DNA from: Microbulbifer sp. VAAF005
Lineage (GTDB): Bacteria > Pseudomonadota > Gammaproteobacteria > Pseudomonadales > Cellvibrionaceae
Direction: 5' to 3'
Assembly: GCF_030012985.1 (NCBI RefSeq)
Contig: NZ_CP120233.1
Coordinates: forward strand, 4,397,001 to 4,461,000
Length of the DNA: 64,000 nt
In this document: piece after piece, positions 9,377-17,900 of the stretch
Layout: each line of letters begins with the position of its first letter
Position numbering within the stretch: the first letter of the stretch is position 1
Position numbers and translations under genes: made by a program
Notes under the pieces: generated by a model
What the model saw: only the letters and a program-made list of their open reading frames with translations
The model's database searches: none
What the model was told of the DNA's origin: nothing

Positions 9377-9757
9377 TTATACAATTCTCTCTACTCTCCA
9401 AGGCGGATCTAGACGATTCTTACCGGCCCAATATAGTTTGATTTTGTTGCCGGAAGGGTCGTGAATTATTGCTTCTCTCCAGAGGTACTGCATATCCATT
9501 GGTTCTTGATCGAATTCGAAACCCTTTTCTTTTAGATCAGATACTAGCTTGTCAAGTTGATTGCTTTCGAAGTATATGACACAACCATTTATGTATTTTC
9601 CTTCTTCAAGTGATAGGGAAAAGCTAGCTTCCCCGTCAGGGTACTCAAATCGCGAATAATGAGGCGTGTCTACTATTTGTAAGAACCCCATACGTCTATA
9701 AAAATCTGTCGCTACTTCCATATTTGATACGGGTAAAGTTACCTGATTTAATTTCAT
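9377..9757 (-). CDS. VOC-family (glyoxalase/bleomycin-resistance fold) protein
   Basis: A 126-residue single-domain vicinal oxygen chelate protein. MKLNQVTLPVSNMEVATDFYRRMGF is the usual first beta-alpha unit, and WREAIIHDPSGNKIKLYW is the usual end, with a family-typical glutamate replaced by lysine or shifted. Members bind a metal and a small molecule or sequester antibiotics; substrate cannot be told. VOC genes are frequent integron cassettes. attC-like sequence follows the start (9790-9830). Confidence 0.8.
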   Translation of the reverse strand: MKLNQVTLPVSNMEVATDFYRRMGFLQIVDTPHYSRFEYPDGEASFSLSLEEGKYINGCVIYFESNQLDKLVSDLKEKGFEFDQEPMDMQYLWREAIIHDPSGNKIKLYWAGKNRLDPPWRVERIV

Positions 9758-9788
9758 TATTCTATCCTTAAGTTTATATAAAATTTAA

Positions 9789-9835
9789 CGAATGGGCTGT
9801 AATGCAAAGGCGAAGCTGAGAAATGGAAGTCCAGC
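9789..9835 (-). other. attC-like recombination site (weak)
   Basis: TTAACGAATGGGC, then GGCGAAGC and AAGTCCAGCCAGAACTT, are the usual pieces of the attC hairpins in this array (core AAC box, central AGTCCAGCC). No intron is inserted here. The site is partly degraded. Confidence 0.4.
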
Positions 9836-9846
9836 CAGAACTTCTC

Positions 9847-9909
9847 TCAAGACTGAGCTAGATCGATAAATGGGATGAATACTAAGAAAAACGATAGAAC
9901 GTTCTTCAT
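9847..9909 (-). pseudogene. Remnant cassette: signal peptide only
   Basis: ATG at 9909 begins a 20-codon ORF reading MKNVLSFFLVFIPFIDLAQS and then stops. It is a textbook signal peptide with nothing behind it, set directly after an attC end (GGACGTTATGCAC on the minus strand). It is most simply the 5' stump of a cassette for a secreted protein whose body was deleted. It is too short to be called functional. Confidence 0.45.
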
Positions 9910-9989
9910 GGTATGTTTGTGCATAACGTCCACAGGATGGACGAAGAGTATAGCCATGAGTCCAGTCCATAGGGCATGCATAGCTACAT

Positions 9990-10340
9990 TTACTGAGTGT
10001 CTCGCATGTATTCACTGAATGACCTCCACTTTACTGCAGGCTCCAAATTACCTTCGTAGTAGTGCCACACTGCTGGGTTTTCGTTTCCATCACATACAAA
10101 ATACATGAATTGATAACCTTGATGCATCAGAAATACAAAGCTTTTTTGCGGTAGTTTAAAATTAGAATTATCTTCTTCTAATAACTCCTGAGCCCATACT
10201 TGTAATTCAGATAATCTAGGAAAATCTACGTCGGTTCCGATGAGGCTTTTAACTTTATGGCCTCCGTGCTTGTACCATTCAACGTACTTCCTTGGAAGCA
10301 CAATATCATACTTCTTTTCCAGATTCCTGAGAGTACCCAT
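9990..10340 (-). CDS. SMI1/KNR4 (SUKH) family protein
   Basis: From the ATG at 10340 the protein is 116 residues. It starts MGTLRNLEKKYDIVLPRKYVEWYKHGG, the hallmark opening of SMI1/KNR4 domains, and ends with WHYYEGNLEPAVKWRSFSEYM, also typical. SUKH proteins commonly act as immunity proteins against contact-dependent toxins; no toxin gene is adjacent, so here the role is open. The frame also extends upstream to 10445, but that part is not family-like, so the shorter start is preferred. Confidence 0.72.
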   Translation of the reverse strand: MGTLRNLEKKYDIVLPRKYVEWYKHGGHKVKSLIGTDVDFPRLSELQVWAQELLEEDNSNFKLPQKSFVFLMHQGYQFMYFVCDGNENPAVWHYYEGNLEPAVKWRSFSEYMRDTQ

Positions 10341-10460
10341 ATCCAACACACCTGACGAGGTTTTAGAGAAGTTTACCCCATATTTTAATCGTATTTCGAA
10401 GTGAAAAATAGCACACTCATCAGTGAAAACTAAACCAGGATTCACTTGGAATCATCATTT

Positions 10461-10606
10461 ATGATAAAGATTTGATCATTTCTGAGGAGGCAAAGATACA
10501 CATTGGTCTTTTGCTACTTGAACACCATGAGAAGCGGCCGTATTGTTGCAGCAGAGCTATGGTCTGAAGGCCCAATCCATGTAGAGGATGATGTTGCTTT
10601 TCGGTA
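10461..10606 (+). pseudogene. Frameshifted plus-strand coding remnant
   Basis: Two adjoining plus-strand frames read IISEEAKIHIGLLLLEHHEK and then AAELWSEGPIHVEDDVAFRY before a stop at about 10606. They look like the C-terminal part of a protein broken by one frameshift. I do not recognise it, and no start is visible. It is opposite to the cassette direction. Confidence 0.25.
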
Positions 10607-10719
10607 CCAAGACTGATTCTCTAATTGTATCTTATAATTGTCCTATTTATAGTGAGTAAGCTGAACCAATTGCCCTTAATATCCACCCAACTTATATCTT
10701 GGTATGGGCAAAGTATTGC

Positions 10720-10797
10720 TTCTACAGAGTGACGCGCATTTTGGTTGCCCGGCGGAGGCCACTTGTGGCCGGAGCGTAGTTAAGAATTTTGTTCCGT
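10720..10797 (-). other. attC-like site without intron
   Basis: GACGCGCATTTTGGTTGCCC, GGAGGCCACTTGTGGCCGG and GCGTAGTTAAGAATTTTG follow in the same order as at 48,430-48,491, where an intron starts right after GTTTTG. Here the sequence continues TTCCG with no intron, so this is an uninvaded site. Confidence 0.5.
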
Positions 10798-10922
10798 ATA
10801 CTCTCTACGCATCTAATAAATACAGGTACTATCTCTGTTTGAAAAAATTATATAAGAATTTACTTTTCCGAAGGGTTAAGTCGCAAAGTCCCCATCTTCA
10901 TTGTGTCGCTTCTTCTAAATAA

Positions 10923-11128
10923 TCATATATGTCGCTGTATATAGTAGTATCTAATTGAAATGACATTTTCGATTTTTGACTCATGATATAATTGGCTCCC
11001 GATTAACTTGCCATATTCACCTAGCTTCGCATGAAGCTGCAAAGAAGACTCTTGATCTGTGAATCTGATACATATGTTTATAAAGGGGAATTCTTGGGAA
11101 GCACAAAGGGCATTAAGTTTCCTTGATT
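10923..11128 (-). pseudogene. Truncated cassette ORF without start
   Basis: A minus-strand frame of about 67 codons is open between a stop near 11,130 and a TGA at 10,923. It reads SRKLNALCASQEFPFINIC and later LHAKLGEYGKLIGSQLYHES. Codon use and composition look coding, but there is no ATG/GTG in frame, so it is probably the 3' part of a broken cassette gene. Family not recognised. Confidence 0.3.
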
Positions 11129-11201
11129 CTTAATCTATGGCAGGCGCAAAATAGTTAATATCACCCCTATCTTTATAATCAAATTAATTTTCCTCTCAGA
11201 G

Positions 11202-11882
11202 TTATGAGACTTGTTTTCTTGTCTTTGATTTGTGATTGTTTATTATTAGAAAATAAATCCATAAAGTCGATATCGCAGCAAAGAAACACCAAGTTGATAC
11301 CCATGTTTCCTTCTGAGTGAAGAAGGTGATAAGTCCGAATAGCATGACAAGCGCCCAAAACTTTCTAAATAGACAGTCGCTGGACAATAAGAATAAAACA
11401 CCGAGTGAGGCATAAATAATATCTCGTGCTATAACGGATAATAAGCCGCCACCGGATACTTTATAGCAAAGGCTATGTCCACATACATCTGTTTGTATTA
11501 GGTGCCTTGGTCCTGTTTCTAGTAGAACTGGTATCCAGAGATATAAGCCGAAAACAAAGCCTATAATTATCAATGCGATAAAAAAAACTCTTTTCCATGT
11601 TTTTGTTTCTAGGCTATAGGCTACGATTGGTATCCAGGTAAGCCAAAAAAAGAAGGCAAAAAATAAAAACAAAATGGAAGATAATGCTGTCAATGTGAAT
11701 AAATTCTCATTGTGCCCAATCCATACAACGCCTTCAGTCGCTTGTTGCAGGGCAAAAAGGATAGGAGTGATCGCGAGTAATAAATAAGTTTTATCATTTT
11801 TTATCGCATGTGCTGTACATAAAGCTCCGCCGACAAGAAGCAGTGTTGCTGATCCGAATGAAGCTGTGGCTGAAAAACACAT
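11202..11882 (-). CDS. DUF6629-type polytopic membrane protein
   Basis: A 226-residue protein with about seven membrane segments. The N-terminus MCFSATASFGSATLLLVGG and the motif ALQQATEGVVWIGH are characteristic of the DUF6629 family, membrane proteins of unknown function. Length is normal for the family and the start is fixed by the conserved MCFSATASF. It reads like an intact cassette gene. Confidence 0.78.
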   Translation of the reverse strand: MCFSATASFGSATLLLVGGALCTAHAIKNDKTYLLLAITPILFALQQATEGVVWIGHNENLFTLTALSSILFLFFAFFFWLTWIPIVAYSLETKTWKRVFFIALIIIGFVFGLYLWIPVLLETGPRHLIQTDVCGHSLCYKVSGGGLLSVIARDIIYASLGVLFLLSSDCLFRKFWALVMLFGLITFFTQKETWVSTWCFFAAISTLWIYFLIINNHKSKTRKQVS

Positions 11883-12604
11883 TGTGATTTTCTCTATATA
11901 TAAAATATCGTGATTTTAGCCAGAGTCTTATAACTTAATGCACTGTATAACAATAGCCATAATCTAAATAATCAGTTGAATCTCGCTGATCTGGACTAAG
12001 TGTTTGATTTAGTCTTTGATGACTATTTTAGCTCAATACTGCCAATTTACCTTATGAGTGAAGCCGAAAATATCCATAAAGATAGATCTAGTTTGTCTGT
12101 GATGTAGGTAAAGCCTATCCCGAATGGTAATAACAGGCCAGTGTGGCACCGCTGGGCCAATCGCTGCTTTCTATTCAGCTATCATTGTTGGCCATTGTTG
12201 TTGCTATAGACTGAGGATTGACCGTTATGTGTTGGAGTAATAATTCTCTCACGAAGTTATCAGTACTCTCTGGTCATCTATATCACGCGTATCAAGTGGT
12301 ATTCAGCAATGATCTAGTGATAACGGAGTTGTTGGGAGTGACCAAGGGGGTTAACAGTGGCTGAGCTTATCTCGTCAAAATTGGCCGAAAAATGAGTTAA
12401 AGAATGATTGCAATAAAATTTATTGGAGAGGTATCGCTCTCTATTAATGAATCTTAAGGTTTCAGACCTGGACGTCGTGAATAAATTCAATTGCGGTAAA
12501 TAAGAGTCAGCGATCAAAGGTTATAAATTCATTAAAATTGCATGCTTTTATCATGTTATAGATAGCGAGTCGCCCGTTGCTGACTTCTAGCACGGATAGT
12601 ATTA
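11883..12604. other. Long stretch without a supported gene
   Basis: Over 700 bases with only short, unconvincing frames on either strand. A 67-codon minus frame at 12,314-12,517 has no homology I recognise. The last part may contain eroded intron sequence, because an intron-like tail follows at 12,605. Confidence 0.35.
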
Positions 12605-12648
12605 GTGTTGGCGTGAAGCCGATAGCTAGAAACTACCGGCTAACCTAA
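12605..12648 (+). mobile_element. Group II intron 3' tail remnant (domain VI)
   Basis: CGATAGCTAGAAACTACCGGCTAACC closely matches the domain VI hairpin of the other introns (GGTAGCTAGAAACTACCGG). It ends directly at the TTA stop of the following minus-strand gene, the same junction as in the full copies. The domain V part upstream is too altered to be sure of. Confidence 0.5.
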
Positions 12649-13113
12649 TTAGAGCGAATTTTCTAATGACAAAGCGACCTTTTGAATACCATGAGGTGGA
12701 GTCCATCGTTTAAATTCAACAAAACCATATTTTTCATATAAATTAATTGCGGGATCATTTTTAGTTGCTGTTTCTACAATTGCTTCTGAAAATTCAATTT
12801 CATCTAGAATGTAGCTCAGCAATTTGCCTGCTATTCCTTTTCTAAAATGATTTGGATCAACAGTTAAGCTGTTAATTTCTAACCGCTTACCTTCTATAGT
12901 AATTTCAATAATTGCGGCTAGACACTTCTTGTCAATAAATCCGTAAAATAATGATTTAGAATTTTTTATATCTTGAGCGCTGCGAGATAGTGGCGGAAAG
13001 TCAGTAACGCCTATTAGTTGAGCTTCAACCTTATAGGAGCGTTGAAATATTATGAAAACCTGGTTTGCTATTTCTTCATTTAAAATATCAAGATTTATTA
13101 TCATACTGATCAT
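12649..13113 (-). CDS. GNAT-family N-acetyltransferase
   Basis: Starting at the ATG at 13,113 gives 154 residues beginning MISMIINLDILNEEIANQVF. The GNAT fold is shown by LEINSLTVDPNHFRKGIAGKLL (acetyl-CoA binding motif A, with the R-x-x-G-x-G/A-pattern as RKGIAG) and NDPAINLYEKYGFVEFKRW (motif B). It transfers an acetyl group from acetyl-CoA; the substrate is unknown. The upstream codons of the open frame come from attC sequence and are excluded. GNAT genes are common integron cassettes. Confidence 0.85.
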   Translation of the reverse strand: MISMIINLDILNEEIANQVFIIFQRSYKVEAQLIGVTDFPPLSRSAQDIKNSKSLFYGFIDKKCLAAIIEITIEGKRLEINSLTVDPNHFRKGIAGKLLSYILDEIEFSEAIVETATKNDPAINLYEKYGFVEFKRWTPPHGIQKVALSLENSL

Positions 13114-13173
13114 AGTCTCTGAATTTGTGGGGGCTCTAATGCTCACCGCAGCCACATTTATTTCTGGTGCTTG

Positions 13174-13618
13174 GTACGCCCAGCATAGGCATGCTTTAAT
13201 AGGGTGAACATCTCTTGTAGGGTGATTATGGGCTCCATTAAATGCGATCTACTGACGAATCGCAACTGCAAAGCCGTTTACTCTTGAGGGAGTGAGGCGG
13301 TTAGCAAAAACTGATGAGCAGAAACATCAAATCAGGCTTGGGCTGAAGGTAAGGTGCCCTGTGATACGGAAGGCATATGAACCATGGATAAGGGGTAAAT
13401 TATATAGTTATATAGTGAAAGTTCATGCCCGTGTCTAAGCTAATCTGTTTAGCTTGCCAACTCATAATTAGGCCCAACTCGTTAGTTGCTATCGCGGGGA
13501 TTGAAAAAGTGATGGTACATTAGTGATCGTTGGGTGGGGGTTTATTAGGACTACGGAGTCACGTATTACAGACCTGTACGATGGATGGTGTGGGGGTAGA
13601 AACTACTGGCTGCTCGAT
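13174..13618 (+). mobile_element. Group II intron copy, internally deleted, ORF-less
   Basis: The 5' end GTACGCCCAGCATAGGC follows CTTG. The domain I landmarks CTCCATTAAATGC, GCAACTGCAA and GTTAGCAAAAACT follow. The 3' end has a degenerate domain V and the domain VI hairpin ending GCTCGAT, then TTA. The copy is about 445 nt against about 705 for the longest, with no coding sequence. It is antisense to the cassettes. Confidence 0.75.
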
Positions 13619-13750
13619 TTAGCTGTTTGCTTCTCGATCTCAGCCAAGTACAGTCTGGTTTGTAGCTATTCTTTTGTGATTTAAAAGAACAATCAGAAAG
13701 TGCCTTGCCAGAAACTAAACAGAGCAGTGTTAAAGTCAGTATTTTTTCAT
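13619..13750 (-). pseudogene. Small secreted-protein cassette, frameshifted
   Basis: An ATG at 13,750 reads MKKY and stops. Adding one base to the A6 run after ATG gives MKKILTLTLLCLVSGKALS, a perfect signal peptide, followed by about 30 Cys- and Lys-rich residues up to the intron edge. The gene is either broken or mis-sequenced by one base. Family unknown. Confidence 0.4.
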
Positions 13751-13799
13751 GGTTACACTTATGTCACTATAAAGGATTGGAACTGCTACGACTGCTTTG

Positions 13800-13884
13800 T
13801 GCTATTAGGCTCAAAATGAGCGTTGCAGCGGAGGTCCAGCCAGTTTGCTGACGATTTCTGATAGCTTTGCTATACACGTTTAAA
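13800..13884 (-). other. attC-like site without intron
   Basis: GCGTTGCAGCGGAGGTCCAGCC and the box ending GTTTAAAT directly touch the TTA stop of the next minus-strand gene. The central GGTCCAGCC is shared with other attC sites here. No intron is present. Confidence 0.4.
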
Positions 13885-14187
13885 TTACTCGTATTCACAT
13901 ATGCTTGATTGATAATTAAAACGACCACCATCATCGAGGCATGAGTCTATATCTGTATTTTTAGATACCCAATCCGTAACTAGCATTACTGAGATTAGTA
14001 TTACTACCCAAGCAATAAGCCCCAAAACAATACAGAAAGCATCATCTATATTTACTTTCTTAAAGGGGCGGCAAATTAGATATCCTAGACCTTTTATTAA
14101 CACTTCAATAATGACTTCGAATAATACCCACCCAAGAAACCTAAATATTGCTCCGAAAATACCTACCCCAATTTCTTCAATCAGCAT
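13885..14187 (-). CDS. Small membrane protein, unknown
   Basis: A 100-residue protein with a hydrophobic N-terminal half (VGIFGAIFRFLGWVLFEVIIEVLIKGLGYLI) and a second strong membrane segment (FCIVLGLIAWVVILISVMLVT). It ends in a cysteine-containing tail (DSCLDD...SSICEYE). The domain is not recognised. The start is followed upstream by an attC end (GGCGTTATGC), so this is an intact one-gene cassette. Confidence 0.6.
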   Translation of the reverse strand: MLIEEIGVGIFGAIFRFLGWVLFEVIIEVLIKGLGYLICRPFKKVNIDDAFCIVLGLIAWVVILISVMLVTDWVSKNTDIDSCLDDGGRFNYQSSICEYE

Positions 14188-14202
14188 TTTTATCCCTTAT
14201 TG

Positions 14203-14279
14203 CATAACGCCTTTCTTACAGGCGAGCCGCGCAGTGGCGGTTTCGGCGCAGCTCTGCTGTACGATTGTACGGTAACTTG
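14203..14279 (-). other. attC site, invaded by intron
   Basis: CATAACGCC at 14,203 is the outer core box (GGCGTTATG on the cassette strand). Palindromic GCGAGCCGCGCAGTGGCGG and CAGCTCTGCTG pieces lead to GGTAACTTG, where the intron starts. The other half of the site is beyond the intron at 17,562. Confidence 0.6.
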
Positions 14280-14525
14280 GCACGCCCGGTATGGGTGTGG
14301 ACTAATGAGCTGAAAGTCCCCTGTAGGAAGATCACCATTTAATGAGTCCCATTAAATGCTAACTACTAGCGAATGGCAACTGAAACAGCACAAGGTCTTA
14401 TGGAGAGGAGGCCGTTAGCAAAACTATATGGGGATGTATAGAAATATCCTTTAAGGCTTAGCCTGGAGTCGAGGTGGCCAAGGACACCGAAGCCGCGTGA
14501 TCTAGCGGGTAGGGTAATGATGCAG
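14280..14525 (+). mobile_element. Group II intron, 5' half (split by IS)
   Basis: GCACGCCCGGTATGGGTGTG to GGGTAATGATGCAG matches the first 250 nt of the full-length introns. The match then stops at the IS50-like terminal repeat and resumes at 17,075 with a repeated TGATGCAG. Confidence 0.8.
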
Positions 14526-14541
14526 CTGTGTTTTATACACA

Positions 14542-15525
14542 TCATTTAAGCCCATTTAAAGCCTCTGCTGCTTCAATATAATGGAGCAGTTTGGTATATC
14601 CCTGCCAAACAGTTTTAACCCCTGGTTCGCCATCACCTTTACGTCCTAGAAATCCCCCTAGGCCTGCCAACATACGCGTTATATCTCTCATGCTTGGAGG
14701 TATATTCGGTGGGCAACTTTTATCTCGCATCATCCATACCATGCGCCATTCTTTTTCAGAGTAAGCACTCGTACATGGTTCATCAGGAAGACTTCTTGCT
14801 TGTGTAGTTATCGAATGTAGTCGCCATCCAATAATCATATAGATCGCAATACAATTCAACATTCGCTGCTCTGTTCTAAAACGATTACTTTCTATCTGGC
14901 ATCCGCCTTTTACTACCCGAAAATAGGTTTCAATTTCCCACCGGCTTCGATACCACTCAATGATAACTCTCGCCTGCTTAAAGTCTTCAACTGGAAGATC
15001 AGTTAACAGCATCCACTCAATGCCTTTTTCACCCTCTGGTGGGTTTAATTCTTTGGCCAATACAGCATAGAGAGAAAGTGGTCGTTTAGATTTTCCTTTC
15101 CCAAGTAGCCGTATCTCAGTAGTGGATACACTGACTTTGGCTTTTCTTCCAGGTTCTCCATTCCGTTTGGGAATGTCTACCGTGTATAGACCAACAGATT
15201 TCTGCTCATTCATATGATCCCAAAGCAAAACCGTTTCTTCTCCATCGAGCTCTAAAGTGCGATTGGCCTTAGCTCGAACGATATAGCTCGCCCGCCGCTG
15301 TTCACTTTGATCTTCAGCCCGTTGAAACCACTCATGAATATCACCTTCTCTATCAGCAATACTCACAATTGTGCTTTCAGGGCAGAGCTCCTGTATCTGA
15401 CAAGCCGCTTCGTAATGGTCTAGCCAGCGTCGACTCTCCTTATCCTTTATCGACTTGGTATAGCGAGAATTAGAGCTTGATTCCTTGTCTCTCTGCCACA
15501 TACTACCCTCAACAACACCCAAGTT
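14542..15525 (-). pseudogene. IS50-like transposase, C-terminal part
   Basis: This segment encodes NLGVVEGSMWQR to the C-terminus ALNGLK. It is the catalytic core of an IS4-family (Tn5-like) DDE transposase: VSIADREGDIHEWF carries the second Asp region, and WYRSRWEIETYFRVVKGGCQIE is the YREK-type signature (Y-R-x6-E-x6-K) with the catalytic Glu. The first third of the protein is on the far side of the IS630 insertion (16,602-16,981). Removing 15,527-16,601 restores one continuous frame (TPSRVNLGVVEG), so the break is due only to that insertion. Confidence 0.85.
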
Positions 15526-15526
15526 A

Positions 15527-16599
15527 CTAGCGGGGCAGAAATAATCAGTACACCTGGTAATATAAACTGCATGAAATACGATGCCAGAAAACTTAGTACT
15601 GAGGAGCAGCACCTCATACGTAAAATTGCTGTTCAGCGAGTATTTGATGGAGAATCTGCGGCGGACGTTAGTCGTAGCTTAGGGCTGGGGAGCAGAACTA
15701 TTTTCCCATGGTTAAGGACTGCTCGGGAGAAAGGTATTGAAGCGCTATCTCCAAAAATTAGACCTGGACGCGGTAGAAAACTGTCAGCTATTGAAGAAGA
15801 GGAAGTCAAACGATGGATTATTGGTGGCGATCCAAGGCAATATGGCTTTGATTTCGGATTGTGGACACGTCAGATCGTATCGGATTTGATTTTTGAGAGA
15901 TTCAAAATTGAACTTAGCGTTTCTAGTGTCGGCACACTTCTACATCGACTGGGCCTGACGCCACAAAAGCCTCTACGAAGAGCTTACGAGAGAGATGAGA
16001 AGGCGGTGAATAAATGGGTAAAGGAAGTCTATCCAAAGATTAAATCTTATGCGAAAAAACTGGTGCAGAAATGTTTTGGCTGGACGAGGCTAGTATCAGA
16101 TCAGACGATCCACTCCAAAGGACATGGGGAGAAAAAGGAAAAACTCCAGTGGTAAAAACGAGTGGTCAAAGACAGTCAATCAATGCGATCTCAGCTTTAT
16201 CGAATAGAGGTGGCTTCTGGTATCATATTTATAGTGGAAAGTTCACGGCAGAAAAGTGCGTAGAATGCTTCAAAAATTTCCAGAGAAGTCAGAAAAGACC
16301 AGTGATTCTCATTGTTGATGGGCACCCAGTACACAAATCGAAAAAGGTATTGGAGTATGTCGATTCACAGGATGGAAAGCTTGAAATGGTGTTCTTACCG
16401 CCATATGCACCAGACCTAAATCCAGATGAGCTGGTCTGGAATCATATGAGAAATATAGGGACTTCAAAGAGGCCGCTGAAAAAAGGTGAGACACTACTGA
16501 GTCGTGCAAATGCAGATTTGCAGAGCATCAAGAAAAATAGAAAACTTGTGAAATCATTTTTTCAAGAGTCGACTGTATTCTTTGCTGCTGCCTAGGTAG
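15527..16599 (+). mobile_element. IS630-family insertion sequence
   Basis: The element is 1,073 bp with TA on each side (15,525-15,526 and 16,600-16,601), the target duplication of IS630/Tc1-mariner elements. The ends CTAGCGGGGCAGAAATAATC and, inverted, CTACCTAGGCAGCAGCAAAG are imperfect inverted repeats. It carries one transposase gene in two overlapping frames. Confidence 0.85.
15571..16595 (+). CDS. IS630-family transposase in two frames (-1 shift)
   Basis: The first frame (15,571-16,155) has the N-terminal helix-turn-helix regions (GESAADVSRSLGLGSRTIF; FDFGLWTRQIVSDLI). The second frame runs to 16,595 and has the catalytic DDE core: MFWLDEASI (first D), PVILIVDGHPVHKS (second D) and LPPYAPDLNPDELVWNH (E). 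They join at GCGAAAAAACTGG near 16,045, where a -1 slip on A6 gives YAKKTGAEMFWLDE. IS630 elements can use programmed frameshifting, but a one-base loss from an A7 run would look the same. Confidence 0.8.
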
Positions 16600-16601
16600 T
16601 A

Positions 16602-16981
16602 ACTCTTGATGGCGTTATAGCGATTGAGGTGTGCAAAAGTTGCTGATTGGTCTCTTTCCGTCGAAGAGTTCCCATCTCTTTACTTTCTAGGTTAGTGGCA
16701 AAATTTAAAAAGGTAGTATCTTGAGGAATAAGAACAACGGGCTGCGCTTTGATTCTCTCAAGAGTTGCTGATTTATGGCCGCTCATAATAGAGTCAAAGT
16801 TGACTTTATCATTTTCGATAAAGCGATAAGCCGCAAACGTTTCTGCCCAAGTTTTGTTTGCGCAGGGGATACTATTCTTTGGGTCGGAACTTAAATTACT
16901 GAGAATATTAGACAGGCGCTTATTCAAGCGTGTATCACCCATAACCTGATTTTTTATTTCGTCCATGACCCAGTCCTGCAT
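16602..16981 (-). pseudogene. IS50-like transposase, N-terminal part
   Basis: From MQDWVMDEIKNQVMGDTRLNKRL to HTSIAITPS the sequence is the N-terminal DNA-binding and early catalytic region of Tn5-like transposases (PQDTTFLNFAT carries the first Asp). The natural start could be the second Met. The frame is cut at 16,601 by the IS630 insertion. A near-identical N-terminal fragment occurs at 36,954-37,301. Confidence 0.85.
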
Positions 16982-17074
16982 AATTATCCAGCCAAATCTA
17001 TAGTTCTTACTGGGTTAAACTGTAACTTATTGATTTATAAAATAAAACTGAAAAAACTTATGTATAAAACTTAG

Positions 17075-17561
17075 TGATGCAGTTATGTAGTAAATTTTCA
17101 CGATCATACCTCGGGAGATCTGTTTAACTTGCTGCAATGAAGCTGTCAGGATGGCCACTGGCTCATAAATGAAATGGACTCAGGCCTATAGTTGCTATTG
17201 ATAATTTCCCATTGTTTAGTTAACTATTTTAGCTAGCGCAAGGCTATCAAAAAGTGTATTGATATTGACTGCTGGACCCGGCACGACTAAATATGAGCTA
17301 TTGAAAATAGCTGGCAAGGAGTGAGAACAAAAGTTCGAAATATATTATGGAAGGGCAATAATTGAATTGCTAGCAATTATCTGTAGTTCACCCGGTGAAA
17401 ATTATTGAAGAAGGGAAAGATCTGATAGCATACATATTGCACTAAATACTGAGTTTGATATCTGATCGCTGGGGGAATTTATTTGGGGTGAAAACCTTCT
17501 ATTGTAGACTCGTACGCAGGGCTGTATGGGGCCGATAGCGGGAAGCTACCGGCTACTTGGT
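17075..17561 (+). mobile_element. Group II intron, 3' half (split by IS)
   Basis: The sequence resumes at TGATGCAGTTATGTAG and GGGAGATCTGTTTAACTTGC, as in the full copies. It has a long divergent middle and ends with a domain VI hairpin GATAGCGGGAAGCTACCGGCTACTTGGT. The middle and domain V are the most eroded among the large copies, so splicing is unlikely. Confidence 0.65.
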
Positions 17562-17570
17562 TTGTGTGAA

Positions 17571-17900
17571 CTACCCAATAAATACAGACGATATATTTAT
17601 GTAGTTTCCCTGGCAGTCATAGTAACTTATTTGTACTGGCTTACCTGCCATGTAAGCAGAAAGAAGGAATGATAACCTCCCTTCATAATTATCAGTATCT
17701 TTCAGCATTACAAAAGTATTGTTATCGGGGCAATCCAAATTGCTTATACTGGGATCATTTCTAAATCCACTTAATTTTACAAATACACCATTTGTAGCAG
17801 CTTTCAGGCTCTGAATCTCATAAGTTTCAGTAAATACAGCATTACCTGAAAGTGGAAATAAAAGAGCAGTGATTGCCAGGCAGTTCTTAAAAAGGGACAT
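17571..17900 (-). CDS. Small secreted protein, unknown
   Basis: A 109-residue protein with a signal peptide (MSLFKNCLAITALLFPLSGNA). The mature domain has two cysteines (LDCPDNNTF and YDCQGNYI), probably a disulphide, and alternating beta-strand text. AAAGGAAAAAGT before the ATG is a good ribosome site. Family not recognised. It is an intact cassette between introns. Confidence 0.65.
   Translation of the reverse strand: MSLFKNCLAITALLFPLSGNAVFTETYEIQSLKAATNGVFVKLSGFRNDPSISNLDCPDNNTFVMLKDTDNYEGRLSFLLSAYMAGKPVQISYYDCQGNYINISSVFIG

Larger units (their letters stand above)
14526..17074 (-). mobile_element. IS50/IS4-family element, interrupted by IS630
   Basis: The ends CTGTGTTTTATACACATCA (14,526-14,544) and, inverted, CTAAGTTTTATACATAAGT (17,056-17,074) resemble the IS50 mosaic ends. 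TGATGCAG is duplicated on both sides (14,518-14,525 and 17,075-17,082). The transposase is on the minus strand in two pieces, because an IS630-type element sits in it. The IS lies within a group II intron. Confidence 0.85.

Noticed and set aside
9785..10015. 76-codon minus-strand frame as a gene
   Set aside because: It runs through attC-like sequence and the signal-peptide remnant in another frame, and has no recognisable domain.
10704..10922. 72-codon plus-strand frame as a gene
   Set aside because: Its first part is attC sequence and the rest has no coding signature.
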